Of a stretch of DNA of 64,000 bases, positions 20,608-29,442 are shown in pieces. The notes under the pieces were generated by a model. It had not been told where the DNA came from, made no database searches, and was given only the letters and a program-made list of their open reading frames with translations. Positions within the stretch are counted from its first letter, which is position 1. Each line of letters begins with the position of its first letter. This DNA is from Tetramitus jugosus (Eukaryota > Heterolobosea > Eutetramitea > Acrasida > Vahlkampfiidae): contig OW569375.1 in NCBI GenBank assembly GCA_937625935.1, forward strand, positions 186,001-250,000, written 5' to 3'. The translations under genes and the position numbers were made by a program.

Positions 20608-20643
20608 AGCTATCGTGTCATCAATAAACAGAAACCTACTCTC

Positions 20644-21639
20644 CTATTCATATCCGATACCAGCTCTATCCGTTTTAATCTTAAGATTCATGATTGAATC
20701 AGCAGCCATACCAGCTCTATTGTCATTCTGCTTCGTGTCAGATGAGGAACTGTTCAGAGATTCACCAGGTTTCCAGCCCATTTTCACCAACAACCGATGT
20801 CCAATATTGGTTGATGGAATCTCTTTTGCCAACTGAGCCAAAGACACATCTTCCTTCATCTTCTTCATCCACTTGTACTCTGTAATCTCGTCACCTAGCT
20901 CCACAGAGAATGCCACACCCGTGCACATATCATTGACAAACATTTGGAACTCTCCATTGGGCACACTGAGTGATAAATCTTGATGAATCACAATATCGTC
21001 TTCTTCATTGTCATCACTCTCATCACTCTCGTCCTCCTCCTTCTTCTTTCGAGTGCTGTTCTTGTTGGATGACTTGTTATTCTTGAGACAGAGAACATGA
21101 CCAGACATGTTGGCTAACTCCTTCTTGTAATTGTAGTTATCGGTCCTGAGTATGACCCTTGTTGAACAATTGTTGTTTCTTGTTGTCAACATTGACAGTT
21201 GAATGATCAATACACCGTCTTGCCATGGCTTTTTGGAAGATGATTTGCCATGTTTGTACATGGCAGAGTAGTATTTGAATTTTTTATTCACTGTTGATGG
21301 TGTTGTTGAATTCTCTGTCGATTGATTCTCATTATTTTGTTGTATTGCTATTGTATTGTGAGTGTGAGTGGTGGTTGTTGAAATGGATGTCGAGGGCTGG
21401 AGAATGGTGCTGGATTTGCGAAAACCAGATATCGTCTTTGGTTTCTTGTTTGCATGATCATTGGCACTACCTGACATTGATGACTCACCCAATCTTCGTG
21501 GTGGTTGAAATTTTCTCTTCATTTTGTTGATGGTAGTTTTTAGTTGTTTTCTTTCTTCATTGTGCTGTAAAAAGCTCTCGAGTTCCCGTTTTCTCTCGAA
21601 CAGGAGTTTTTTTTGCAACTGACGCCCAATAAAGTCCAT
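20644..21639 (-). CDS. G-patch protein with ZGRF1/Mte1-type N-terminal-like domain
   Basis: A 331-residue basic, low-complexity protein with two recognisable parts. Around residues 125-180 is KYYSAMYKHGKSSSKKPWQD followed by GVLII and RVILRTDNYNYKKE. This resembles the DUF2439 domain found at the N-terminus of ZGRF1/Mte1 and other DNA-repair proteins (Y..Y..HGK..K.WQDG pattern). The C-terminus has a G-patch: GHRLLVKMGWKPGESL, later DRAGIGYE. G-patches activate DEAH helicases. The pairing suggests a helicase cofactor in DNA or RNA metabolism, in the nucleus. The region between is acidic. ATG 21639 is chosen because the upstream codon GTG is not a usual start. The DUF2439 call is tentative. Confidence 0.75.
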   Translation of the reverse strand: MDFIGRQLQKKLLFERKRELESFLQHNEERKQLKTTINKMKRKFQPPRRLGESSMSGSANDHANKKPKTISGFRKSSTILQPSTSISTTTTHTHNTIAIQQNNENQSTENSTTPSTVNKKFKYYSAMYKHGKSSSKKPWQDGVLIIQLSMLTTRNNNCSTRVILRTDNYNYKKELANMSGHVLCLKNNKSSNKNSTRKKKEEDESDESDDNEEDDIVIHQDLSLSVPNGEFQMFVNDMCTGVAFSVELGDEITEYKWMKKMKEDVSLAQLAKEIPSTNIGHRLLVKMGWKPGESLNSSSSDTKQNDNRAGMAADSIMNLKIKTDRAGIGYE

Positions 21640-21826
21640 TGACACACTGTGTCCCTTTCTTCACTCCTTGAAGTGGCAAGAACTCAACCAGTGAAAAAGC
21701 GGACATTTTAGTTGATTTTGTTCCAACCAAAAAAAAACAAATGCAAAGGAAAGACTTCAAACCATCTGCGATCATATTTCTCCTACCTCCCCAACCACAA
21801 CAACAAGCAATAACAACGACGACAAC

Positions 21827-22273
21827 ATGATTTCATCCTCACCTACAACTGCATCCTCCACCACCAATACCAACAACAACATTTCTCTCTCTTCCCACGT
21901 TCTAGAAACTGGAGTGATTGGAAAGCCTTATCACAACCTCAAGATCTCACTGTACGTTCGTCCCAGTATTCAAGACGATGTCAATTCTACTACTGATAAC
22001 AAGGAAGCTTTGTTGGCCACTGGTCTGACCAATGACAATGGAAGAGTCACAATGAACGATTGGCAGTGGAACAAGGAGAACAATGGTGGTCACTATCCTA
22101 TTCCTCAGTTGAATGAAGAGGCCATGTATAGAGTGAGATTCTGGTTGAGAGAGAGTGGATATGCGTGCATGTATCCGTTTGTGGACATTCATTTTCAGAT
22201 GAAGCGAGGAGAACATTATCATATTCCATTGTTGTTGAGTCCATTTGGTTATACGACGTACAAGGGCAGTTAG
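21827..22273 (+). CDS. URAH: 5-hydroxyisourate hydrolase (transthyretin-like)
   Basis: A 148-residue protein with the whole transthyretin/HIU-hydrolase fold: LSSHVLETGVIGKPYHNLKI at the start, with the catalytic His in the SSHV block, and YPFVDIHFQMK and HYHIPLLLSPFGYTTYKGS at the end. The C-terminal tetrapeptide is YKGS, a conservative form of the family's YRGS. It hydrolyses 5-hydroxyisourate made by urate oxidase, the second step from urate to allantoin. A Ser/Thr/Asn-rich stretch of about 22 residues precedes the domain. No C-terminal SKL-type peroxisome signal is present, so location is open. The neighbours are unrelated. Confidence 0.93.
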   Translation: MISSSPTTASSTTNTNNNISLSSHVLETGVIGKPYHNLKISLYVRPSIQDDVNSTTDNKEALLATGLTNDNGRVTMNDWQWNKENNGGHYPIPQLNEEAMYRVRFWLRESGYACMYPFVDIHFQMKRGEHYHIPLLLSPFGYTTYKGS

Positions 22274-23062
22274 GGATTGTTTTTTTGTGTGTGTGTGTTG
22301 ATGATGGTCACGTCATGCATTTTAATAAAATCCATTATAGCACCCAACAAAGGTACACAACCATCTACACAGATCCTAACTACAAGCAGCAAAAGAGTAT
22401 TACTTTCCAATATCAGAAGGAGCACCAGACAGTGTTAATTGATGAGGATGGCTCCCTTCAACTCCTAAAATAACGAGTGGCAGGGTTATTCAGAATAAGT
22501 CCAACAAGTTTGCATTTCGTTGATATTGAACCAAGGAATGTGTTGTGGGCGAATCTCATATTTACGCGAGAGGATTTGCTTGTCAGAAATGAGCTATTAG
22601 GACCCACTGGGATTGTTCTGCTTTGTCGATAATTATCAGCTCACAGTTGACGAATGCACGGATCCAACCCGAGTCGAATGGTTTTCTCACTACCTCCAAG
22701 CCAGATTTTTCTGATTTTAGATGGTCTGGTGTTACTTACCATACCATTGAACGGGACAATTTTTTCTTCTAAGTGTTTGCAGCATTAGAATGTGTTTCGA
22801 AAGCAAGCCAGATTGATCTATATGATGCCTTTGGTGCATTGAAAGAACAAGTCTCTTATTGTCTTCATAACCTTACTCTCTATCGAGAATTCTCGAGAGG
22901 AGAGTGCAGTAGACCTTATTGTCAGCGCCCTGCACTCTGTATACTACTTGATCCGTGTTGAATAAATAGAGTTTACAACAATACAAGTGACTTGTCAACT
23001 CAACACGATATTCTATTGACACCTGAGGCAATGTTTGAGCCAATACGGGCAAATTACTTTTT
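22274..23062 (+). pseudogene. Unresolved region with several broken plus-strand coding fragments
   Basis: About 790 bases with no intact gene. Protein-like stretches occur on the plus strand in different frames, interrupted by stops. About 22343-22471 ends ..VLIDEDGSLQLLK. About 22501-22631 reads FVDIEPRNVLWANL and later LLGPTGIVLLC. About 22620-22712 includes DECTDPTRVEWFSHYL. About 22711-22960 includes TYHTIERDNFFF, a stop, then SQIDLYDAFGALKEQVSYCL. Order and strand are consistent, so this could be one decayed gene or a multi-exon gene whose introns I cannot place. I cannot name a family with confidence. A (TG)n run lies at 22285-22300, just after the hydrolase stop. Confidence 0.35.
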
Positions 23063-23536
23063 TCATCTCTTTGTCAAAATCAAAAGCAAAACCCTTGCAA
23101 TAGACTTTAGAAGCATCAATTGGTTTCCTAACAAGGGCAACAAAACGCTCAAAACGGGCTGAAGTACAATGAGACGCATGACTCGATATCGATCATATCT
23201 CGATCCAAAAGCAGGAGAAAGCGCAGCTTTCGTTGTGGCCAAAACGAGTGATTTCTTGGACGCGTGCCTCCTGTGCAACATCATTGCATGTCTCTGCCAA
23301 TCTCCTTCCCCACCAATCTCTGTCAACTCCTTTCGTAGATCCCTCTGCCGCACGTCTCTCTCACGCGTTAATCTCTCGTATTTCTGCTTTAGTGCCTCAA
23401 AGGTTTCGTCTGATCGAACAAGGGATAATACATCTCTGGTGTCATTAACAGCGAGCATCTTCTCTACGGCACGCCTCATCAAAATGGGAGTGCTGTCGAG
23501 TGATGTGTGATGGGGATTTCTCTTTGTTTGGTGCAT
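23063..23536 (-). CDS. Small hypothetical protein with coiled coil and hydrophobic C-terminus
   Basis: A 157-residue ORF with a clean ATG. Residues about 20-85 are strongly charged and helical (ALKQKYERLTRERDVRQRDL), predicting a coiled coil. The last ~45 residues are hydrophobic and basic (LIVLQPVLSVLLPLLGNQLM), which could be one or two membrane segments or a reading-through of an intron or 3' UTR. No family is recognised. An overlapping plus-strand ORF of 113 codons has a less protein-like composition. The gene lies next to the unresolved region 22274-23062, in an area where gene structure is unclear. Confidence 0.5.
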   Translation of the reverse strand: MHQTKRNPHHTSLDSTPILMRRAVEKMLAVNDTRDVLSLVRSDETFEALKQKYERLTRERDVRQRDLRKELTEIGGEGDWQRHAMMLHRRHASKKSLVLATTKAALSPAFGSRYDRYRVMRLIVLQPVLSVLLPLLGNQLMLLKSIARVLLLILTKR

Positions 23537-23816
23537 TTTTTTTTCTTAGTTTTTTTCGGGCAAGTTTCACTTGAGATTTTTTGCCCAGCTTTCCATTCTA
23601 TTCGTGGCTATCTGACAGCAGAAGAGATGAAGCCTCTTATGGCAACTAACACAGGGGAAACACGCGTGTGGTAACGATTGTTGATGGACATTTTGTGGAC
23701 ATACATGAGTGAAATAGGGTTGCTTTAATAATGATTGTTTTTGGGAAGCCTAATGTGTGTTTGTTCTTCTTGTTGTTTCGTCTCTCGGGAAAAATTGATA
23801 TGTTACAGCTCATTGC

Positions 23817-24155
23817 TCATGATGCGGTTATTATGCCTACTCGATCCCAGAACAACACGCATCCATGAGTGTCCGACCGTGAGACGTACATCTTCACATT
23901 TTTCACATTGCCGTACCTTAGCTCTTGCTCTAGTTGCTCCAGTTGTTTTTGTTGCTCCCGTTCTTTGTCCATGAGACTGACACGCTTCGTACACGGTTCC
24001 TCTGAGTCAGGGTGCACGTAATCAACAGTCAGGTAGTACGATGACTCTTGTTGTAGATATCCGCCAAAGAACAGCAAACGAAGATCAGCTCTAATGGCAT
24101 GATACTCTCGCATAAACAGATCCGAAGTTGCATAGTAGGTGTACATGTTGATCAT
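23817..24155 (-). CDS. Small hypothetical protein
   Basis: A 112-residue ORF from ATG 24155. It starts MINMYTYYATSDLFMREYHA and contains LLFFGGYLQQESSYYLTVDY, then a charged helical stretch (DKEREQQKQLEQLEQELRYG) and KMYVSRSDTHGCVLFW. The first half has alternating hydrophobics as in a small alpha/beta domain. I do not recognise it. The frame stays open for a further 41 codons upstream without an ATG, so a 5' exon is possible. No strong splice site was identified. Confidence 0.4.
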   Translation of the reverse strand: MINMYTYYATSDLFMREYHAIRADLRLLFFGGYLQQESSYYLTVDYVHPDSEEPCTKRVSLMDKEREQQKQLEQLEQELRYGNVKNVKMYVSRSDTHGCVLFWDRVGIITAS

Positions 24156-24920
24156 GGCAATTTTGGTTAATCTTGGAAAATGACCGTGGCTTTGTTGTTC
24201 TCTGATTTTGGGGTTTGTTTGTTTGGTTGTTTTGTGTTGTTGTGTTTGTGATGGTCGGTGTGCTGGTGTCCATCTCAATCAGAGACCATTGCAGGGGCCG
24301 ACGAGTTGATTTCTTCTTCAAGCCCCCTGCAGAAAAAATTTGGGGCCCCCAAAGGTCCCAAAGAAGCAAGCATCCGCCTTCCCAAATGTGGTTATTAATT
24401 GCGCAGAAAAAAAATAAAAAAGTCAACCCTCGCCGAGAAAGACGTCCCAGTCACAACAAATCGGCGGTTACGACTACAGTTTCAAACGTTCTTACTGGAG
24501 TCGGTAAGAATGAGAGTTCTGTTCCAAAAACTTTCTTTTTTTGTGGTTCGTTCATCTCGTAACTAGCGTCGTTACTTGCGGACCGTTGGAAAAATATTTT
24601 GGAAGTTTGCTGAAGTAATAATGATCATGTTTCGCTCAGTGATTGTCCAATCAATGTGAAATTTATACCTGATCGATTTTTGTGAAATAGTTGTCTCGAA
24701 AATTCTTTCGTTTCCATTTTTTTGTGAGGAAGTTTGTCTTTCCAAAGGGAACAAACTTACTTTACAAAAAAACCTTGAAGCTTACAATGAACTGATGTCA
24801 CACATCGAACTGACCTCCGACAAGAATATCTGGTCCCGAGAATGTAAACCACTCTTCATGCATAAAGAGAGAAGTTGCAAGATGCTTTATTTACAACGTT
24901 GATAGATTACAGTTGATGTC
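24156..24920. other. Intergenic, no gene recognised
   Basis: A stretch of 765 bases. It includes an A/T-rich half next to the epsilon-COP 3' end and a C/G-rich patch near 24320-24365 (GGGGCCCCCAAAGG). The open frames here are short and lack protein-like composition. I found no tRNA-like fold. Nothing further can be supported. Confidence 0.5.
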
Positions 24921-26121
24921 TCATTGTTGATAGGTGTGAACCAACTCGTCAAATTCAGCATCCAATTGGTTATATGCCTTGACCCAAGCATGATTCGGTG
25001 CAATGGATTGCAATTGAGTCAAGTACTTTGATATGACTTCCTCTGGCTTCTTCAAATGCTGAGCACATACGATCATATTGATCAATGTGTCTGGATCATT
25101 TGGGGAGAGACCCAAGGCATTCAACAATGTTCTCTCAGCATTTTCAAAGGCACCACTCTGAATCATGCAGAGAGCCAATCCATTCAAAACAGTTAATGAG
25201 TTACCAAACTTCTTTTGGAGCTGTTGGAAAATGATTTCTGCTTCTTCCACTCTTTCATGCCCACCCTTGGCCAATGCCACTAATGCACTTGTTAATTGAG
25301 TGATCGTAGCATCATCATTCATATCAACCATGTGCTTCAATGCCTGTTCAGCAAGGTCCACTCGATTCATACGGATCAGAGTTTTCACTTGTATGGAGAC
25401 TCTGTGGAAATCACAACAAAGATGATTCACAAAAGAAGAAGAAGGACAACAAGGTTAGTCATCAACTCATTTGTTGTTCAACAAGTTATATAAAGTACAT
25501 ACAGTTCCAAGGTGCTTGGATTGTTCACAAGCTTCAATACTTGTGAATCATTGTTCTCATGCAAGAACATGGTAGCTGCAATGGCAACAATAATCGGTTC
25601 CTGAGCTTGCACTGGATCTTCCAAAATTTGAAGAATTTGTTGCGTGGATCTCTTTCTTGAGCTTTCATTCTTGGATTTTAGCGCATAGAGATAGACTGCC
25701 AATAATCTCACAGCCTATCGATCAAAAAAAACAACATGAAATGTCAATGAAACAACATGACATGCATAATAACAACGACAGACATTAGCTATGATCAAAC
25801 ACACATGATAATAAACAAAAACAACTACAATGATCATAGATCTTGAAGCGATCATCATAATCGATTGGATTCAACATCATGATCACATACACGTAGTGTA
25901 GCAGGCGTGTCATCAGAATCACTGACTTGTGAAATGACAGTGTCCAATTCACCAAGTCCAATATTTGCTCTATGCATCAATGCATCTCTCTGAACCTTCA
26001 AATCTGGAGAAGAGACATTGATTTGTTGTGCCTTTGCAAGAGCAACTGCGTAATTTCCAAGGTAGAGTCCATTTCTGATGGGAAAGAGCTCTGCTGGTCC
26101 ATCTAATCCAATAGTCGCCAT
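24921..26121 (-). CDS. COPE: Coatomer subunit epsilon (epsilon-COP)
   Basis: Three exons: 26121..25891, 25714..25503 and 25401..24921. The introns are GTATGT..GATAG and GTATGT..CACAG. Phases fit exactly (231 + 212 + 481 = 924 bases), giving 307 residues, the normal epsilon-COP length. The N-terminus (ELFPIRNGLYLGNYAVALAK) and the helical TPR-like repeats (RMNRVDLAEQALKHMVDMND, then GAFENAERTLLNALGLSPND) are typical. Epsilon-COP is part of the COPI vesicle coat that carries cargo from Golgi back to the ER, and it stabilises alpha-COP. A GCGCCAA box lies 167 bases upstream in the divergent gap shared with the gene at 26342. Confidence 0.93.
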
Positions 26122-26287
26122 TTTTTAGTGTGTCTTATTGTTGCTTTTTTCTTGTTCGAGAGAGAGATGTTGATGATATCAAACTTGCAAGTTGTTCCCA
26201 AGAGCAGAATCAAATTTTTTGTTTGTTGTTCTAAAAATTGTTTCAAAGAGGAGAAACTGGGAGTCGTTGTAATTTGCAAGAGAGAAC

Positions 26288-26294
26288 GCGCCAA
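26288..26294. promoter_or_regulatory. E2F-like element in divergent promoter
   Basis: The sequence ACGCGCCAAAAG contains GCGCCAA. It lies in the 220-base gap between the divergent ATGs of epsilon-COP (26121, minus) and the small membrane protein (26342, plus), 47 bases from the latter. Confidence 0.4.
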
Positions 26295-26341
26295 AAGTTG
26301 CAACACGACGATAAAATTTCATCCCAGAACAGAGAGAGAAA

Positions 26342-26641
26342 ATGAATCTAGAGGCACTCGAGGAAGAATTACAACAGACTGCAGAGCAAGTCAAGATGAT
26401 GAAGAAGAGTAATGTTCAACAACGCAGCCAAACATCCGCTGCAAAGCGCTCCATGATTGACAATGATATCGATACTGCTTCAGACAGTGATAGTGATGCA
26501 GAGGAGGACGAACAATTATTACAGTACAGAAAGGAAGCTTATCTGAAAATGAAGACTAGTGCTTCCAATTTGCTTGTAAAGCCATTTTTGATTGGAATGA
26601 GCGTTGCTTTAGGAATGAGCTTTGGTTTGTTATCTCCCTGA
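26342..26641 (+). CDS. Small C-terminally anchored membrane protein
   Basis: A 99-residue ORF. Residues 1-25 are helical (MNLEALEEELQQTAEQVKMM), the middle is acidic and Ser-rich (DTASDSDSDAEEDEQ), and the last ~22 residues are a hydrophobic segment (VKPFLIGMSVALGMSFGLLS) ending one residue later. This is the layout of a tail-anchored protein with a cytosolic domain and almost no lumenal tail. The GxxxG-like pattern in the membrane segment could mediate pairing. No named family is recognised. ATG 26342 is the only plausible start. Confidence 0.65.
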   Translation: MNLEALEEELQQTAEQVKMMKKSNVQQRSQTSAAKRSMIDNDIDTASDSDSDAEEDEQLLQYRKEAYLKMKTSASNLLVKPFLIGMSVALGMSFGLLSP

Positions 26642-26909
26642 AAAATACTTTTTTCTTTTTTGTGCTGTGTGATTGTGGTTGATCCACATATCAAAAGCTT
26701 TTGTTTCTTTCATTGTATTCACTCACGAAATGATGTTTTCTTTGGATGATTGTTTTTGTTCTCTAATGATGCATACAACAACAGGATATGGAGTGTATGA
26801 TTTCATGGCTTCCATTTTCAGAAGAAACAACAATAAATAACCAGTTCTTGTACAAAGAGAACAACATTTTGTCATTCTTTGCTGCTCTTTCATGTGAACG
26901 TTCGTTTTC

Positions 26910-26916
26910 GCGCCAA
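26910..26916. promoter_or_regulatory. E2F-like element upstream of IQCC-like gene
   Basis: TTTTCGCGCCAAAG at 26905-26918 contains GCGCCAA, 47 bases before the ATG at 26963. Confidence 0.45.
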
Positions 26917-26962
26917 AGAATTTTTACTTCTCTTCGGACCCAGAAACAAGCTGTTTTCATGA

Positions 26963-27674
26963 ATGCAAGTCAACGAGTATCATAGCAGAGCTCTCAAGAT
27001 ACAGTCACTATGGAGAGGATACACTTGTAGGAAAGCTCTAAAGTCAATTACAAAGCAATATGAGGACATACTGAAGGAAGTCGAAGGACATATCTCGATG
27101 GTGCAATGGACGAGAAGGAATTGTTGCTTACCGAAACTTCGGGTGATCAATGCTTCATTAGAGTAAGTTCTTCATTTTTTAACTTTTTGTTCTGAGAGAA
27201 GTGGATTGATCGTTTGATTTGCATGATGATAGTGAAGATATGTTGCTCAAGAAGGAAACAAAAACTCCTCAGAAATCTCATGTACATTCTCCACAGAGTT
27301 CTTTGGTTTCCATAAATGATTTGACTAGTAATACAATGTTTATACAACCAGAGCAAGACATTCAAGGTGAATTAGAGATATCTCACTCTGCAACAGAAGG
27401 GGAATCAATCAACTCGATAGATAAGAGCGAGATTTCACAATTTCTAGAACTGAAGGGGGAGATTTTAGAGGGTACTCATGAAGAAGTTATCATATCAGGA
27501 GGGGAAGTAGTTGAAATGTCTTCCAAAACAAAATCAGAAAGCTTGAATGTCAGCTCTGAGATTATTGACTTGGAGAGTGAGCGGATTATGATAGAACTCG
27601 AATTAGTGACTGCTAAAGAAGCACTCAAGAAGAGAAAGGAAATGATTAAAAATTCTGTGAGTAGAAAGTATTGA
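26963..27674 (+). CDS. IQ-motif protein resembling IQCC
   Basis: Exons 26963..27162 and 27233..27674 join in phase 2 over a 70-base GTAAGT..GATAG intron, giving 213 residues. The N-terminus has an IQ motif (ALKIQSLWRGYTCRKALKSI), a calmodulin-binding site, followed at once by YEDILKEVEGHISMVQW. That order, IQ motif then a YExIxxEVEG-type segment then W, matches the N-terminus of IQ domain-containing protein C. The C-terminal helix IMIELELVTAKEALKKRKEM also fits the second conserved block of that family. The middle is acidic and low complexity. The role of IQCC is poorly known. The similarity is seen by eye only. Confidence 0.7.
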
Positions 27675-27735
27675 TGAAAACTAAAATGTTGTTCTCTGTT
27701 GCAATGTATTCCTCCTGTTCGGAGTTCAGAGAGGT

Positions 27736-29238
27736 TTATCGGAACATTTGAAACCTGTCAGAAGAAAAAGAAACATCACGCACGCAAGCCACCAATGTGT
27801 CATGTTCACTCAATTGAAACTCTCTGACATGCTCCTTGCCAAGTCTTGCTCTGAACAGAATGGGTTTCTGGTGAGTGTCATTGTGAAGCATTAGTTTCAC
27901 AATTGAGAGAAATGGAGCACTCATTCTCATGCGCAACTCTCCTTCGAGCATATCAATCATTTCATTGTAAGTCATCATTTCACTACTACGTTGTTCACTC
28001 TCACGATTCAAAGTTGGATCATTTTGAATGAATGCATTGTATGTACCTAGTAACAACACTCGACCATCATCGCCCCATGTATGTACCTTGATTGACAGGA
28101 TCAAGCTTGACAAATGATTGTCGCTTTCGAGGTCGTGATGATTGTTAATGGATTGATTCGGTGTAATTGTTTTCATCATCATTTCCATCCAAGCGCTGTC
28201 GTCGTAATCATCATGCATTGTATTCGAGGAGAGGAATGATAGTGGATCATCATTGAGGAATACCTCTTGTTCGTCATATTCTTGCTGTTGTTGTATTTTG
28301 ACTAAGGCATTCGAATCAATCTCCTCTTCGATGATTGCTGATGGCGATTGAGTAGTGTCGTGATTCGTGGAGAGTAAGATTGAGGAGTCCATTACTGCTG
28401 TGGTTGTTGTTGTTGTTGTCGATTCATCATGTACCACACTCGTATCATTATGCATATCATGGTCATCATCATTCTCACTATCATTCTCATGCTCGTTGTT
28501 CTTCCTACAGTTCGTATTAGATTCTCCATGTCGTTGACTAGGACTGTCCATGTCATGTGATTCTTCAGCATGCTTGTCATGAAGAATGCGATTACGATTT
28601 CGATTTCGAGCTCTCAGTGCACGCATCGAAGCTTTACCTCCCTTGTTGTCGCTGCCATCTCTATAATCACCATCTCCATTATCATCATCAGTCTCGTCAC
28701 TCTGTGTGGACAATAGAGCCTTTGTTGATGCGTGAGTAGCACTCGTACCACAGTTTTTCAACTTTTTCGCCTTGACATAGCACAATTGACACACTTTGAC
28801 TCCATTGTGAAGTGGTGCCTTTGGATTCAATTGTACATAAATGTCCATGTACGTGTGATTATGAAAATTGTATTGATGATCATTGATGGGTGAGTCGCAG
28901 CAGGCACAAGTCACCTTTTGAATCATGTTGACATGTGCTTTGCTTGCACTGACGCATCGAAGACAGACCTTGTTGTTGTTGGATGGTGATGATACATTGG
29001 GGAAGAGAGCAATCAACAAGTGCTCATACTGGGAAAAATTGTACACTGTTTTTGTGGTAATGGGTTGATCGCAGCAGCAACAGTAGTGACGAGAGCCCTT
29101 CTTTTTCCTTGTTGATTTCTTGTTGTGTGTATTGGAGGATGAAGTTTTCTTCTTCTTGATTGTGGAAGTAGAGGAACTGTTGATGGTTGTGGAAGTTCTT
29201 TTATGCTTGTTGTTTGGTTGTTGCTTGATCGCCTTCAT
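27736..29238 (-). CDS. Protein with tandem C2C2 zinc-binding modules
   Basis: A single-exon protein of 500 residues. After a basic N-terminus (residues 1-50, many Lys and Ser) come two copies of one cysteine module: C53-x2-C56 ... C92-x2-C95 and C111-x2-C114 ... C150-x2-C153. The gap between pairs is 35 residues in both. Each module has CDxPI after the first pair, a Y-N-F motif and VCxxC at the second pair, so they are an internal duplication. A long acidic, Asp/His/Asn-rich region follows (about 185-370), then a compact C-terminal domain with WGDDGRVLLLGTYNAF and LVACVRDVSFSSDRF. The family is unknown to me. The basic tail and zinc sites suggest a nuclear or nucleic-acid-binding role, which is inference only. 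Confidence 0.8.
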   Translation of the reverse strand: MKAIKQQPNNKHKRTSTTINSSSTSTIKKKKTSSSNTHNKKSTRKKKGSRHYCCCCDQPITTKTVYNFSQYEHLLIALFPNVSSPSNNNKVCLRCVSASKAHVNMIQKVTCACCDSPINDHQYNFHNHTYMDIYVQLNPKAPLHNGVKVCQLCYVKAKKLKNCGTSATHASTKALLSTQSDETDDDNGDGDYRDGSDNKGGKASMRALRARNRNRNRILHDKHAEESHDMDSPSQRHGESNTNCRKNNEHENDSENDDDHDMHNDTSVVHDESTTTTTTTAVMDSSILLSTNHDTTQSPSAIIEEEIDSNALVKIQQQQEYDEQEVFLNDDPLSFLSSNTMHDDYDDSAWMEMMMKTITPNQSINNHHDLESDNHLSSLILSIKVHTWGDDGRVLLLGTYNAFIQNDPTLNRESEQRSSEMMTYNEMIDMLEGELRMRMSAPFLSIVKLMLHNDTHQKPILFRARLGKEHVREFQLSEHDTLVACVRDVSFSSDRFQMFR

Positions 29239-29419
29239 TCTTGGATTGTATTGCTGTACTGTTGTTGTTGGTTGATGTTGAGTGTTGTTGAATGATGAGT
29301 GTTTGTATGTGATGTAAACTCACTTTGTTGTATTGTAGTTTGTTGTTGTTACTTTGGTGTTGAGAGCTTTTTCACTGTTGCACTTGACAGATGATTCCGT
29401 AGTCGGGGAGACAGTTCGA

Positions 29420-29426
29420 TTGGCGC
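29420..29426. promoter_or_regulatory. E2F-like element upstream of C2C2 gene
   Basis: GATTGGCGCTAAAG contains TTGGCGC, 182 bases upstream of the ATG at 29238 and just past the stop of the lipase gene (29443). The form TTGGCGCTAAA is the same as in the CFAP300/thioredoxin promoter. Confidence 0.4.
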
Positions 29427-29442
29427 TAAAGTTTACAATGAA

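Noticed and set aside
23169-23510. Plus-strand ORF of 113 codons opposite the small coiled-coil gene
   Set aside because: Composition (many Ser, Cys, Arg) is that of an antisense shadow. The minus reading gives a charged helical protein with a proper ATG.
24300-24370. GC-rich patch as a possible structured RNA
   Set aside because: Only a short GGGGCCCCC self-complement is visible, with no extended stem or known RNA motif.
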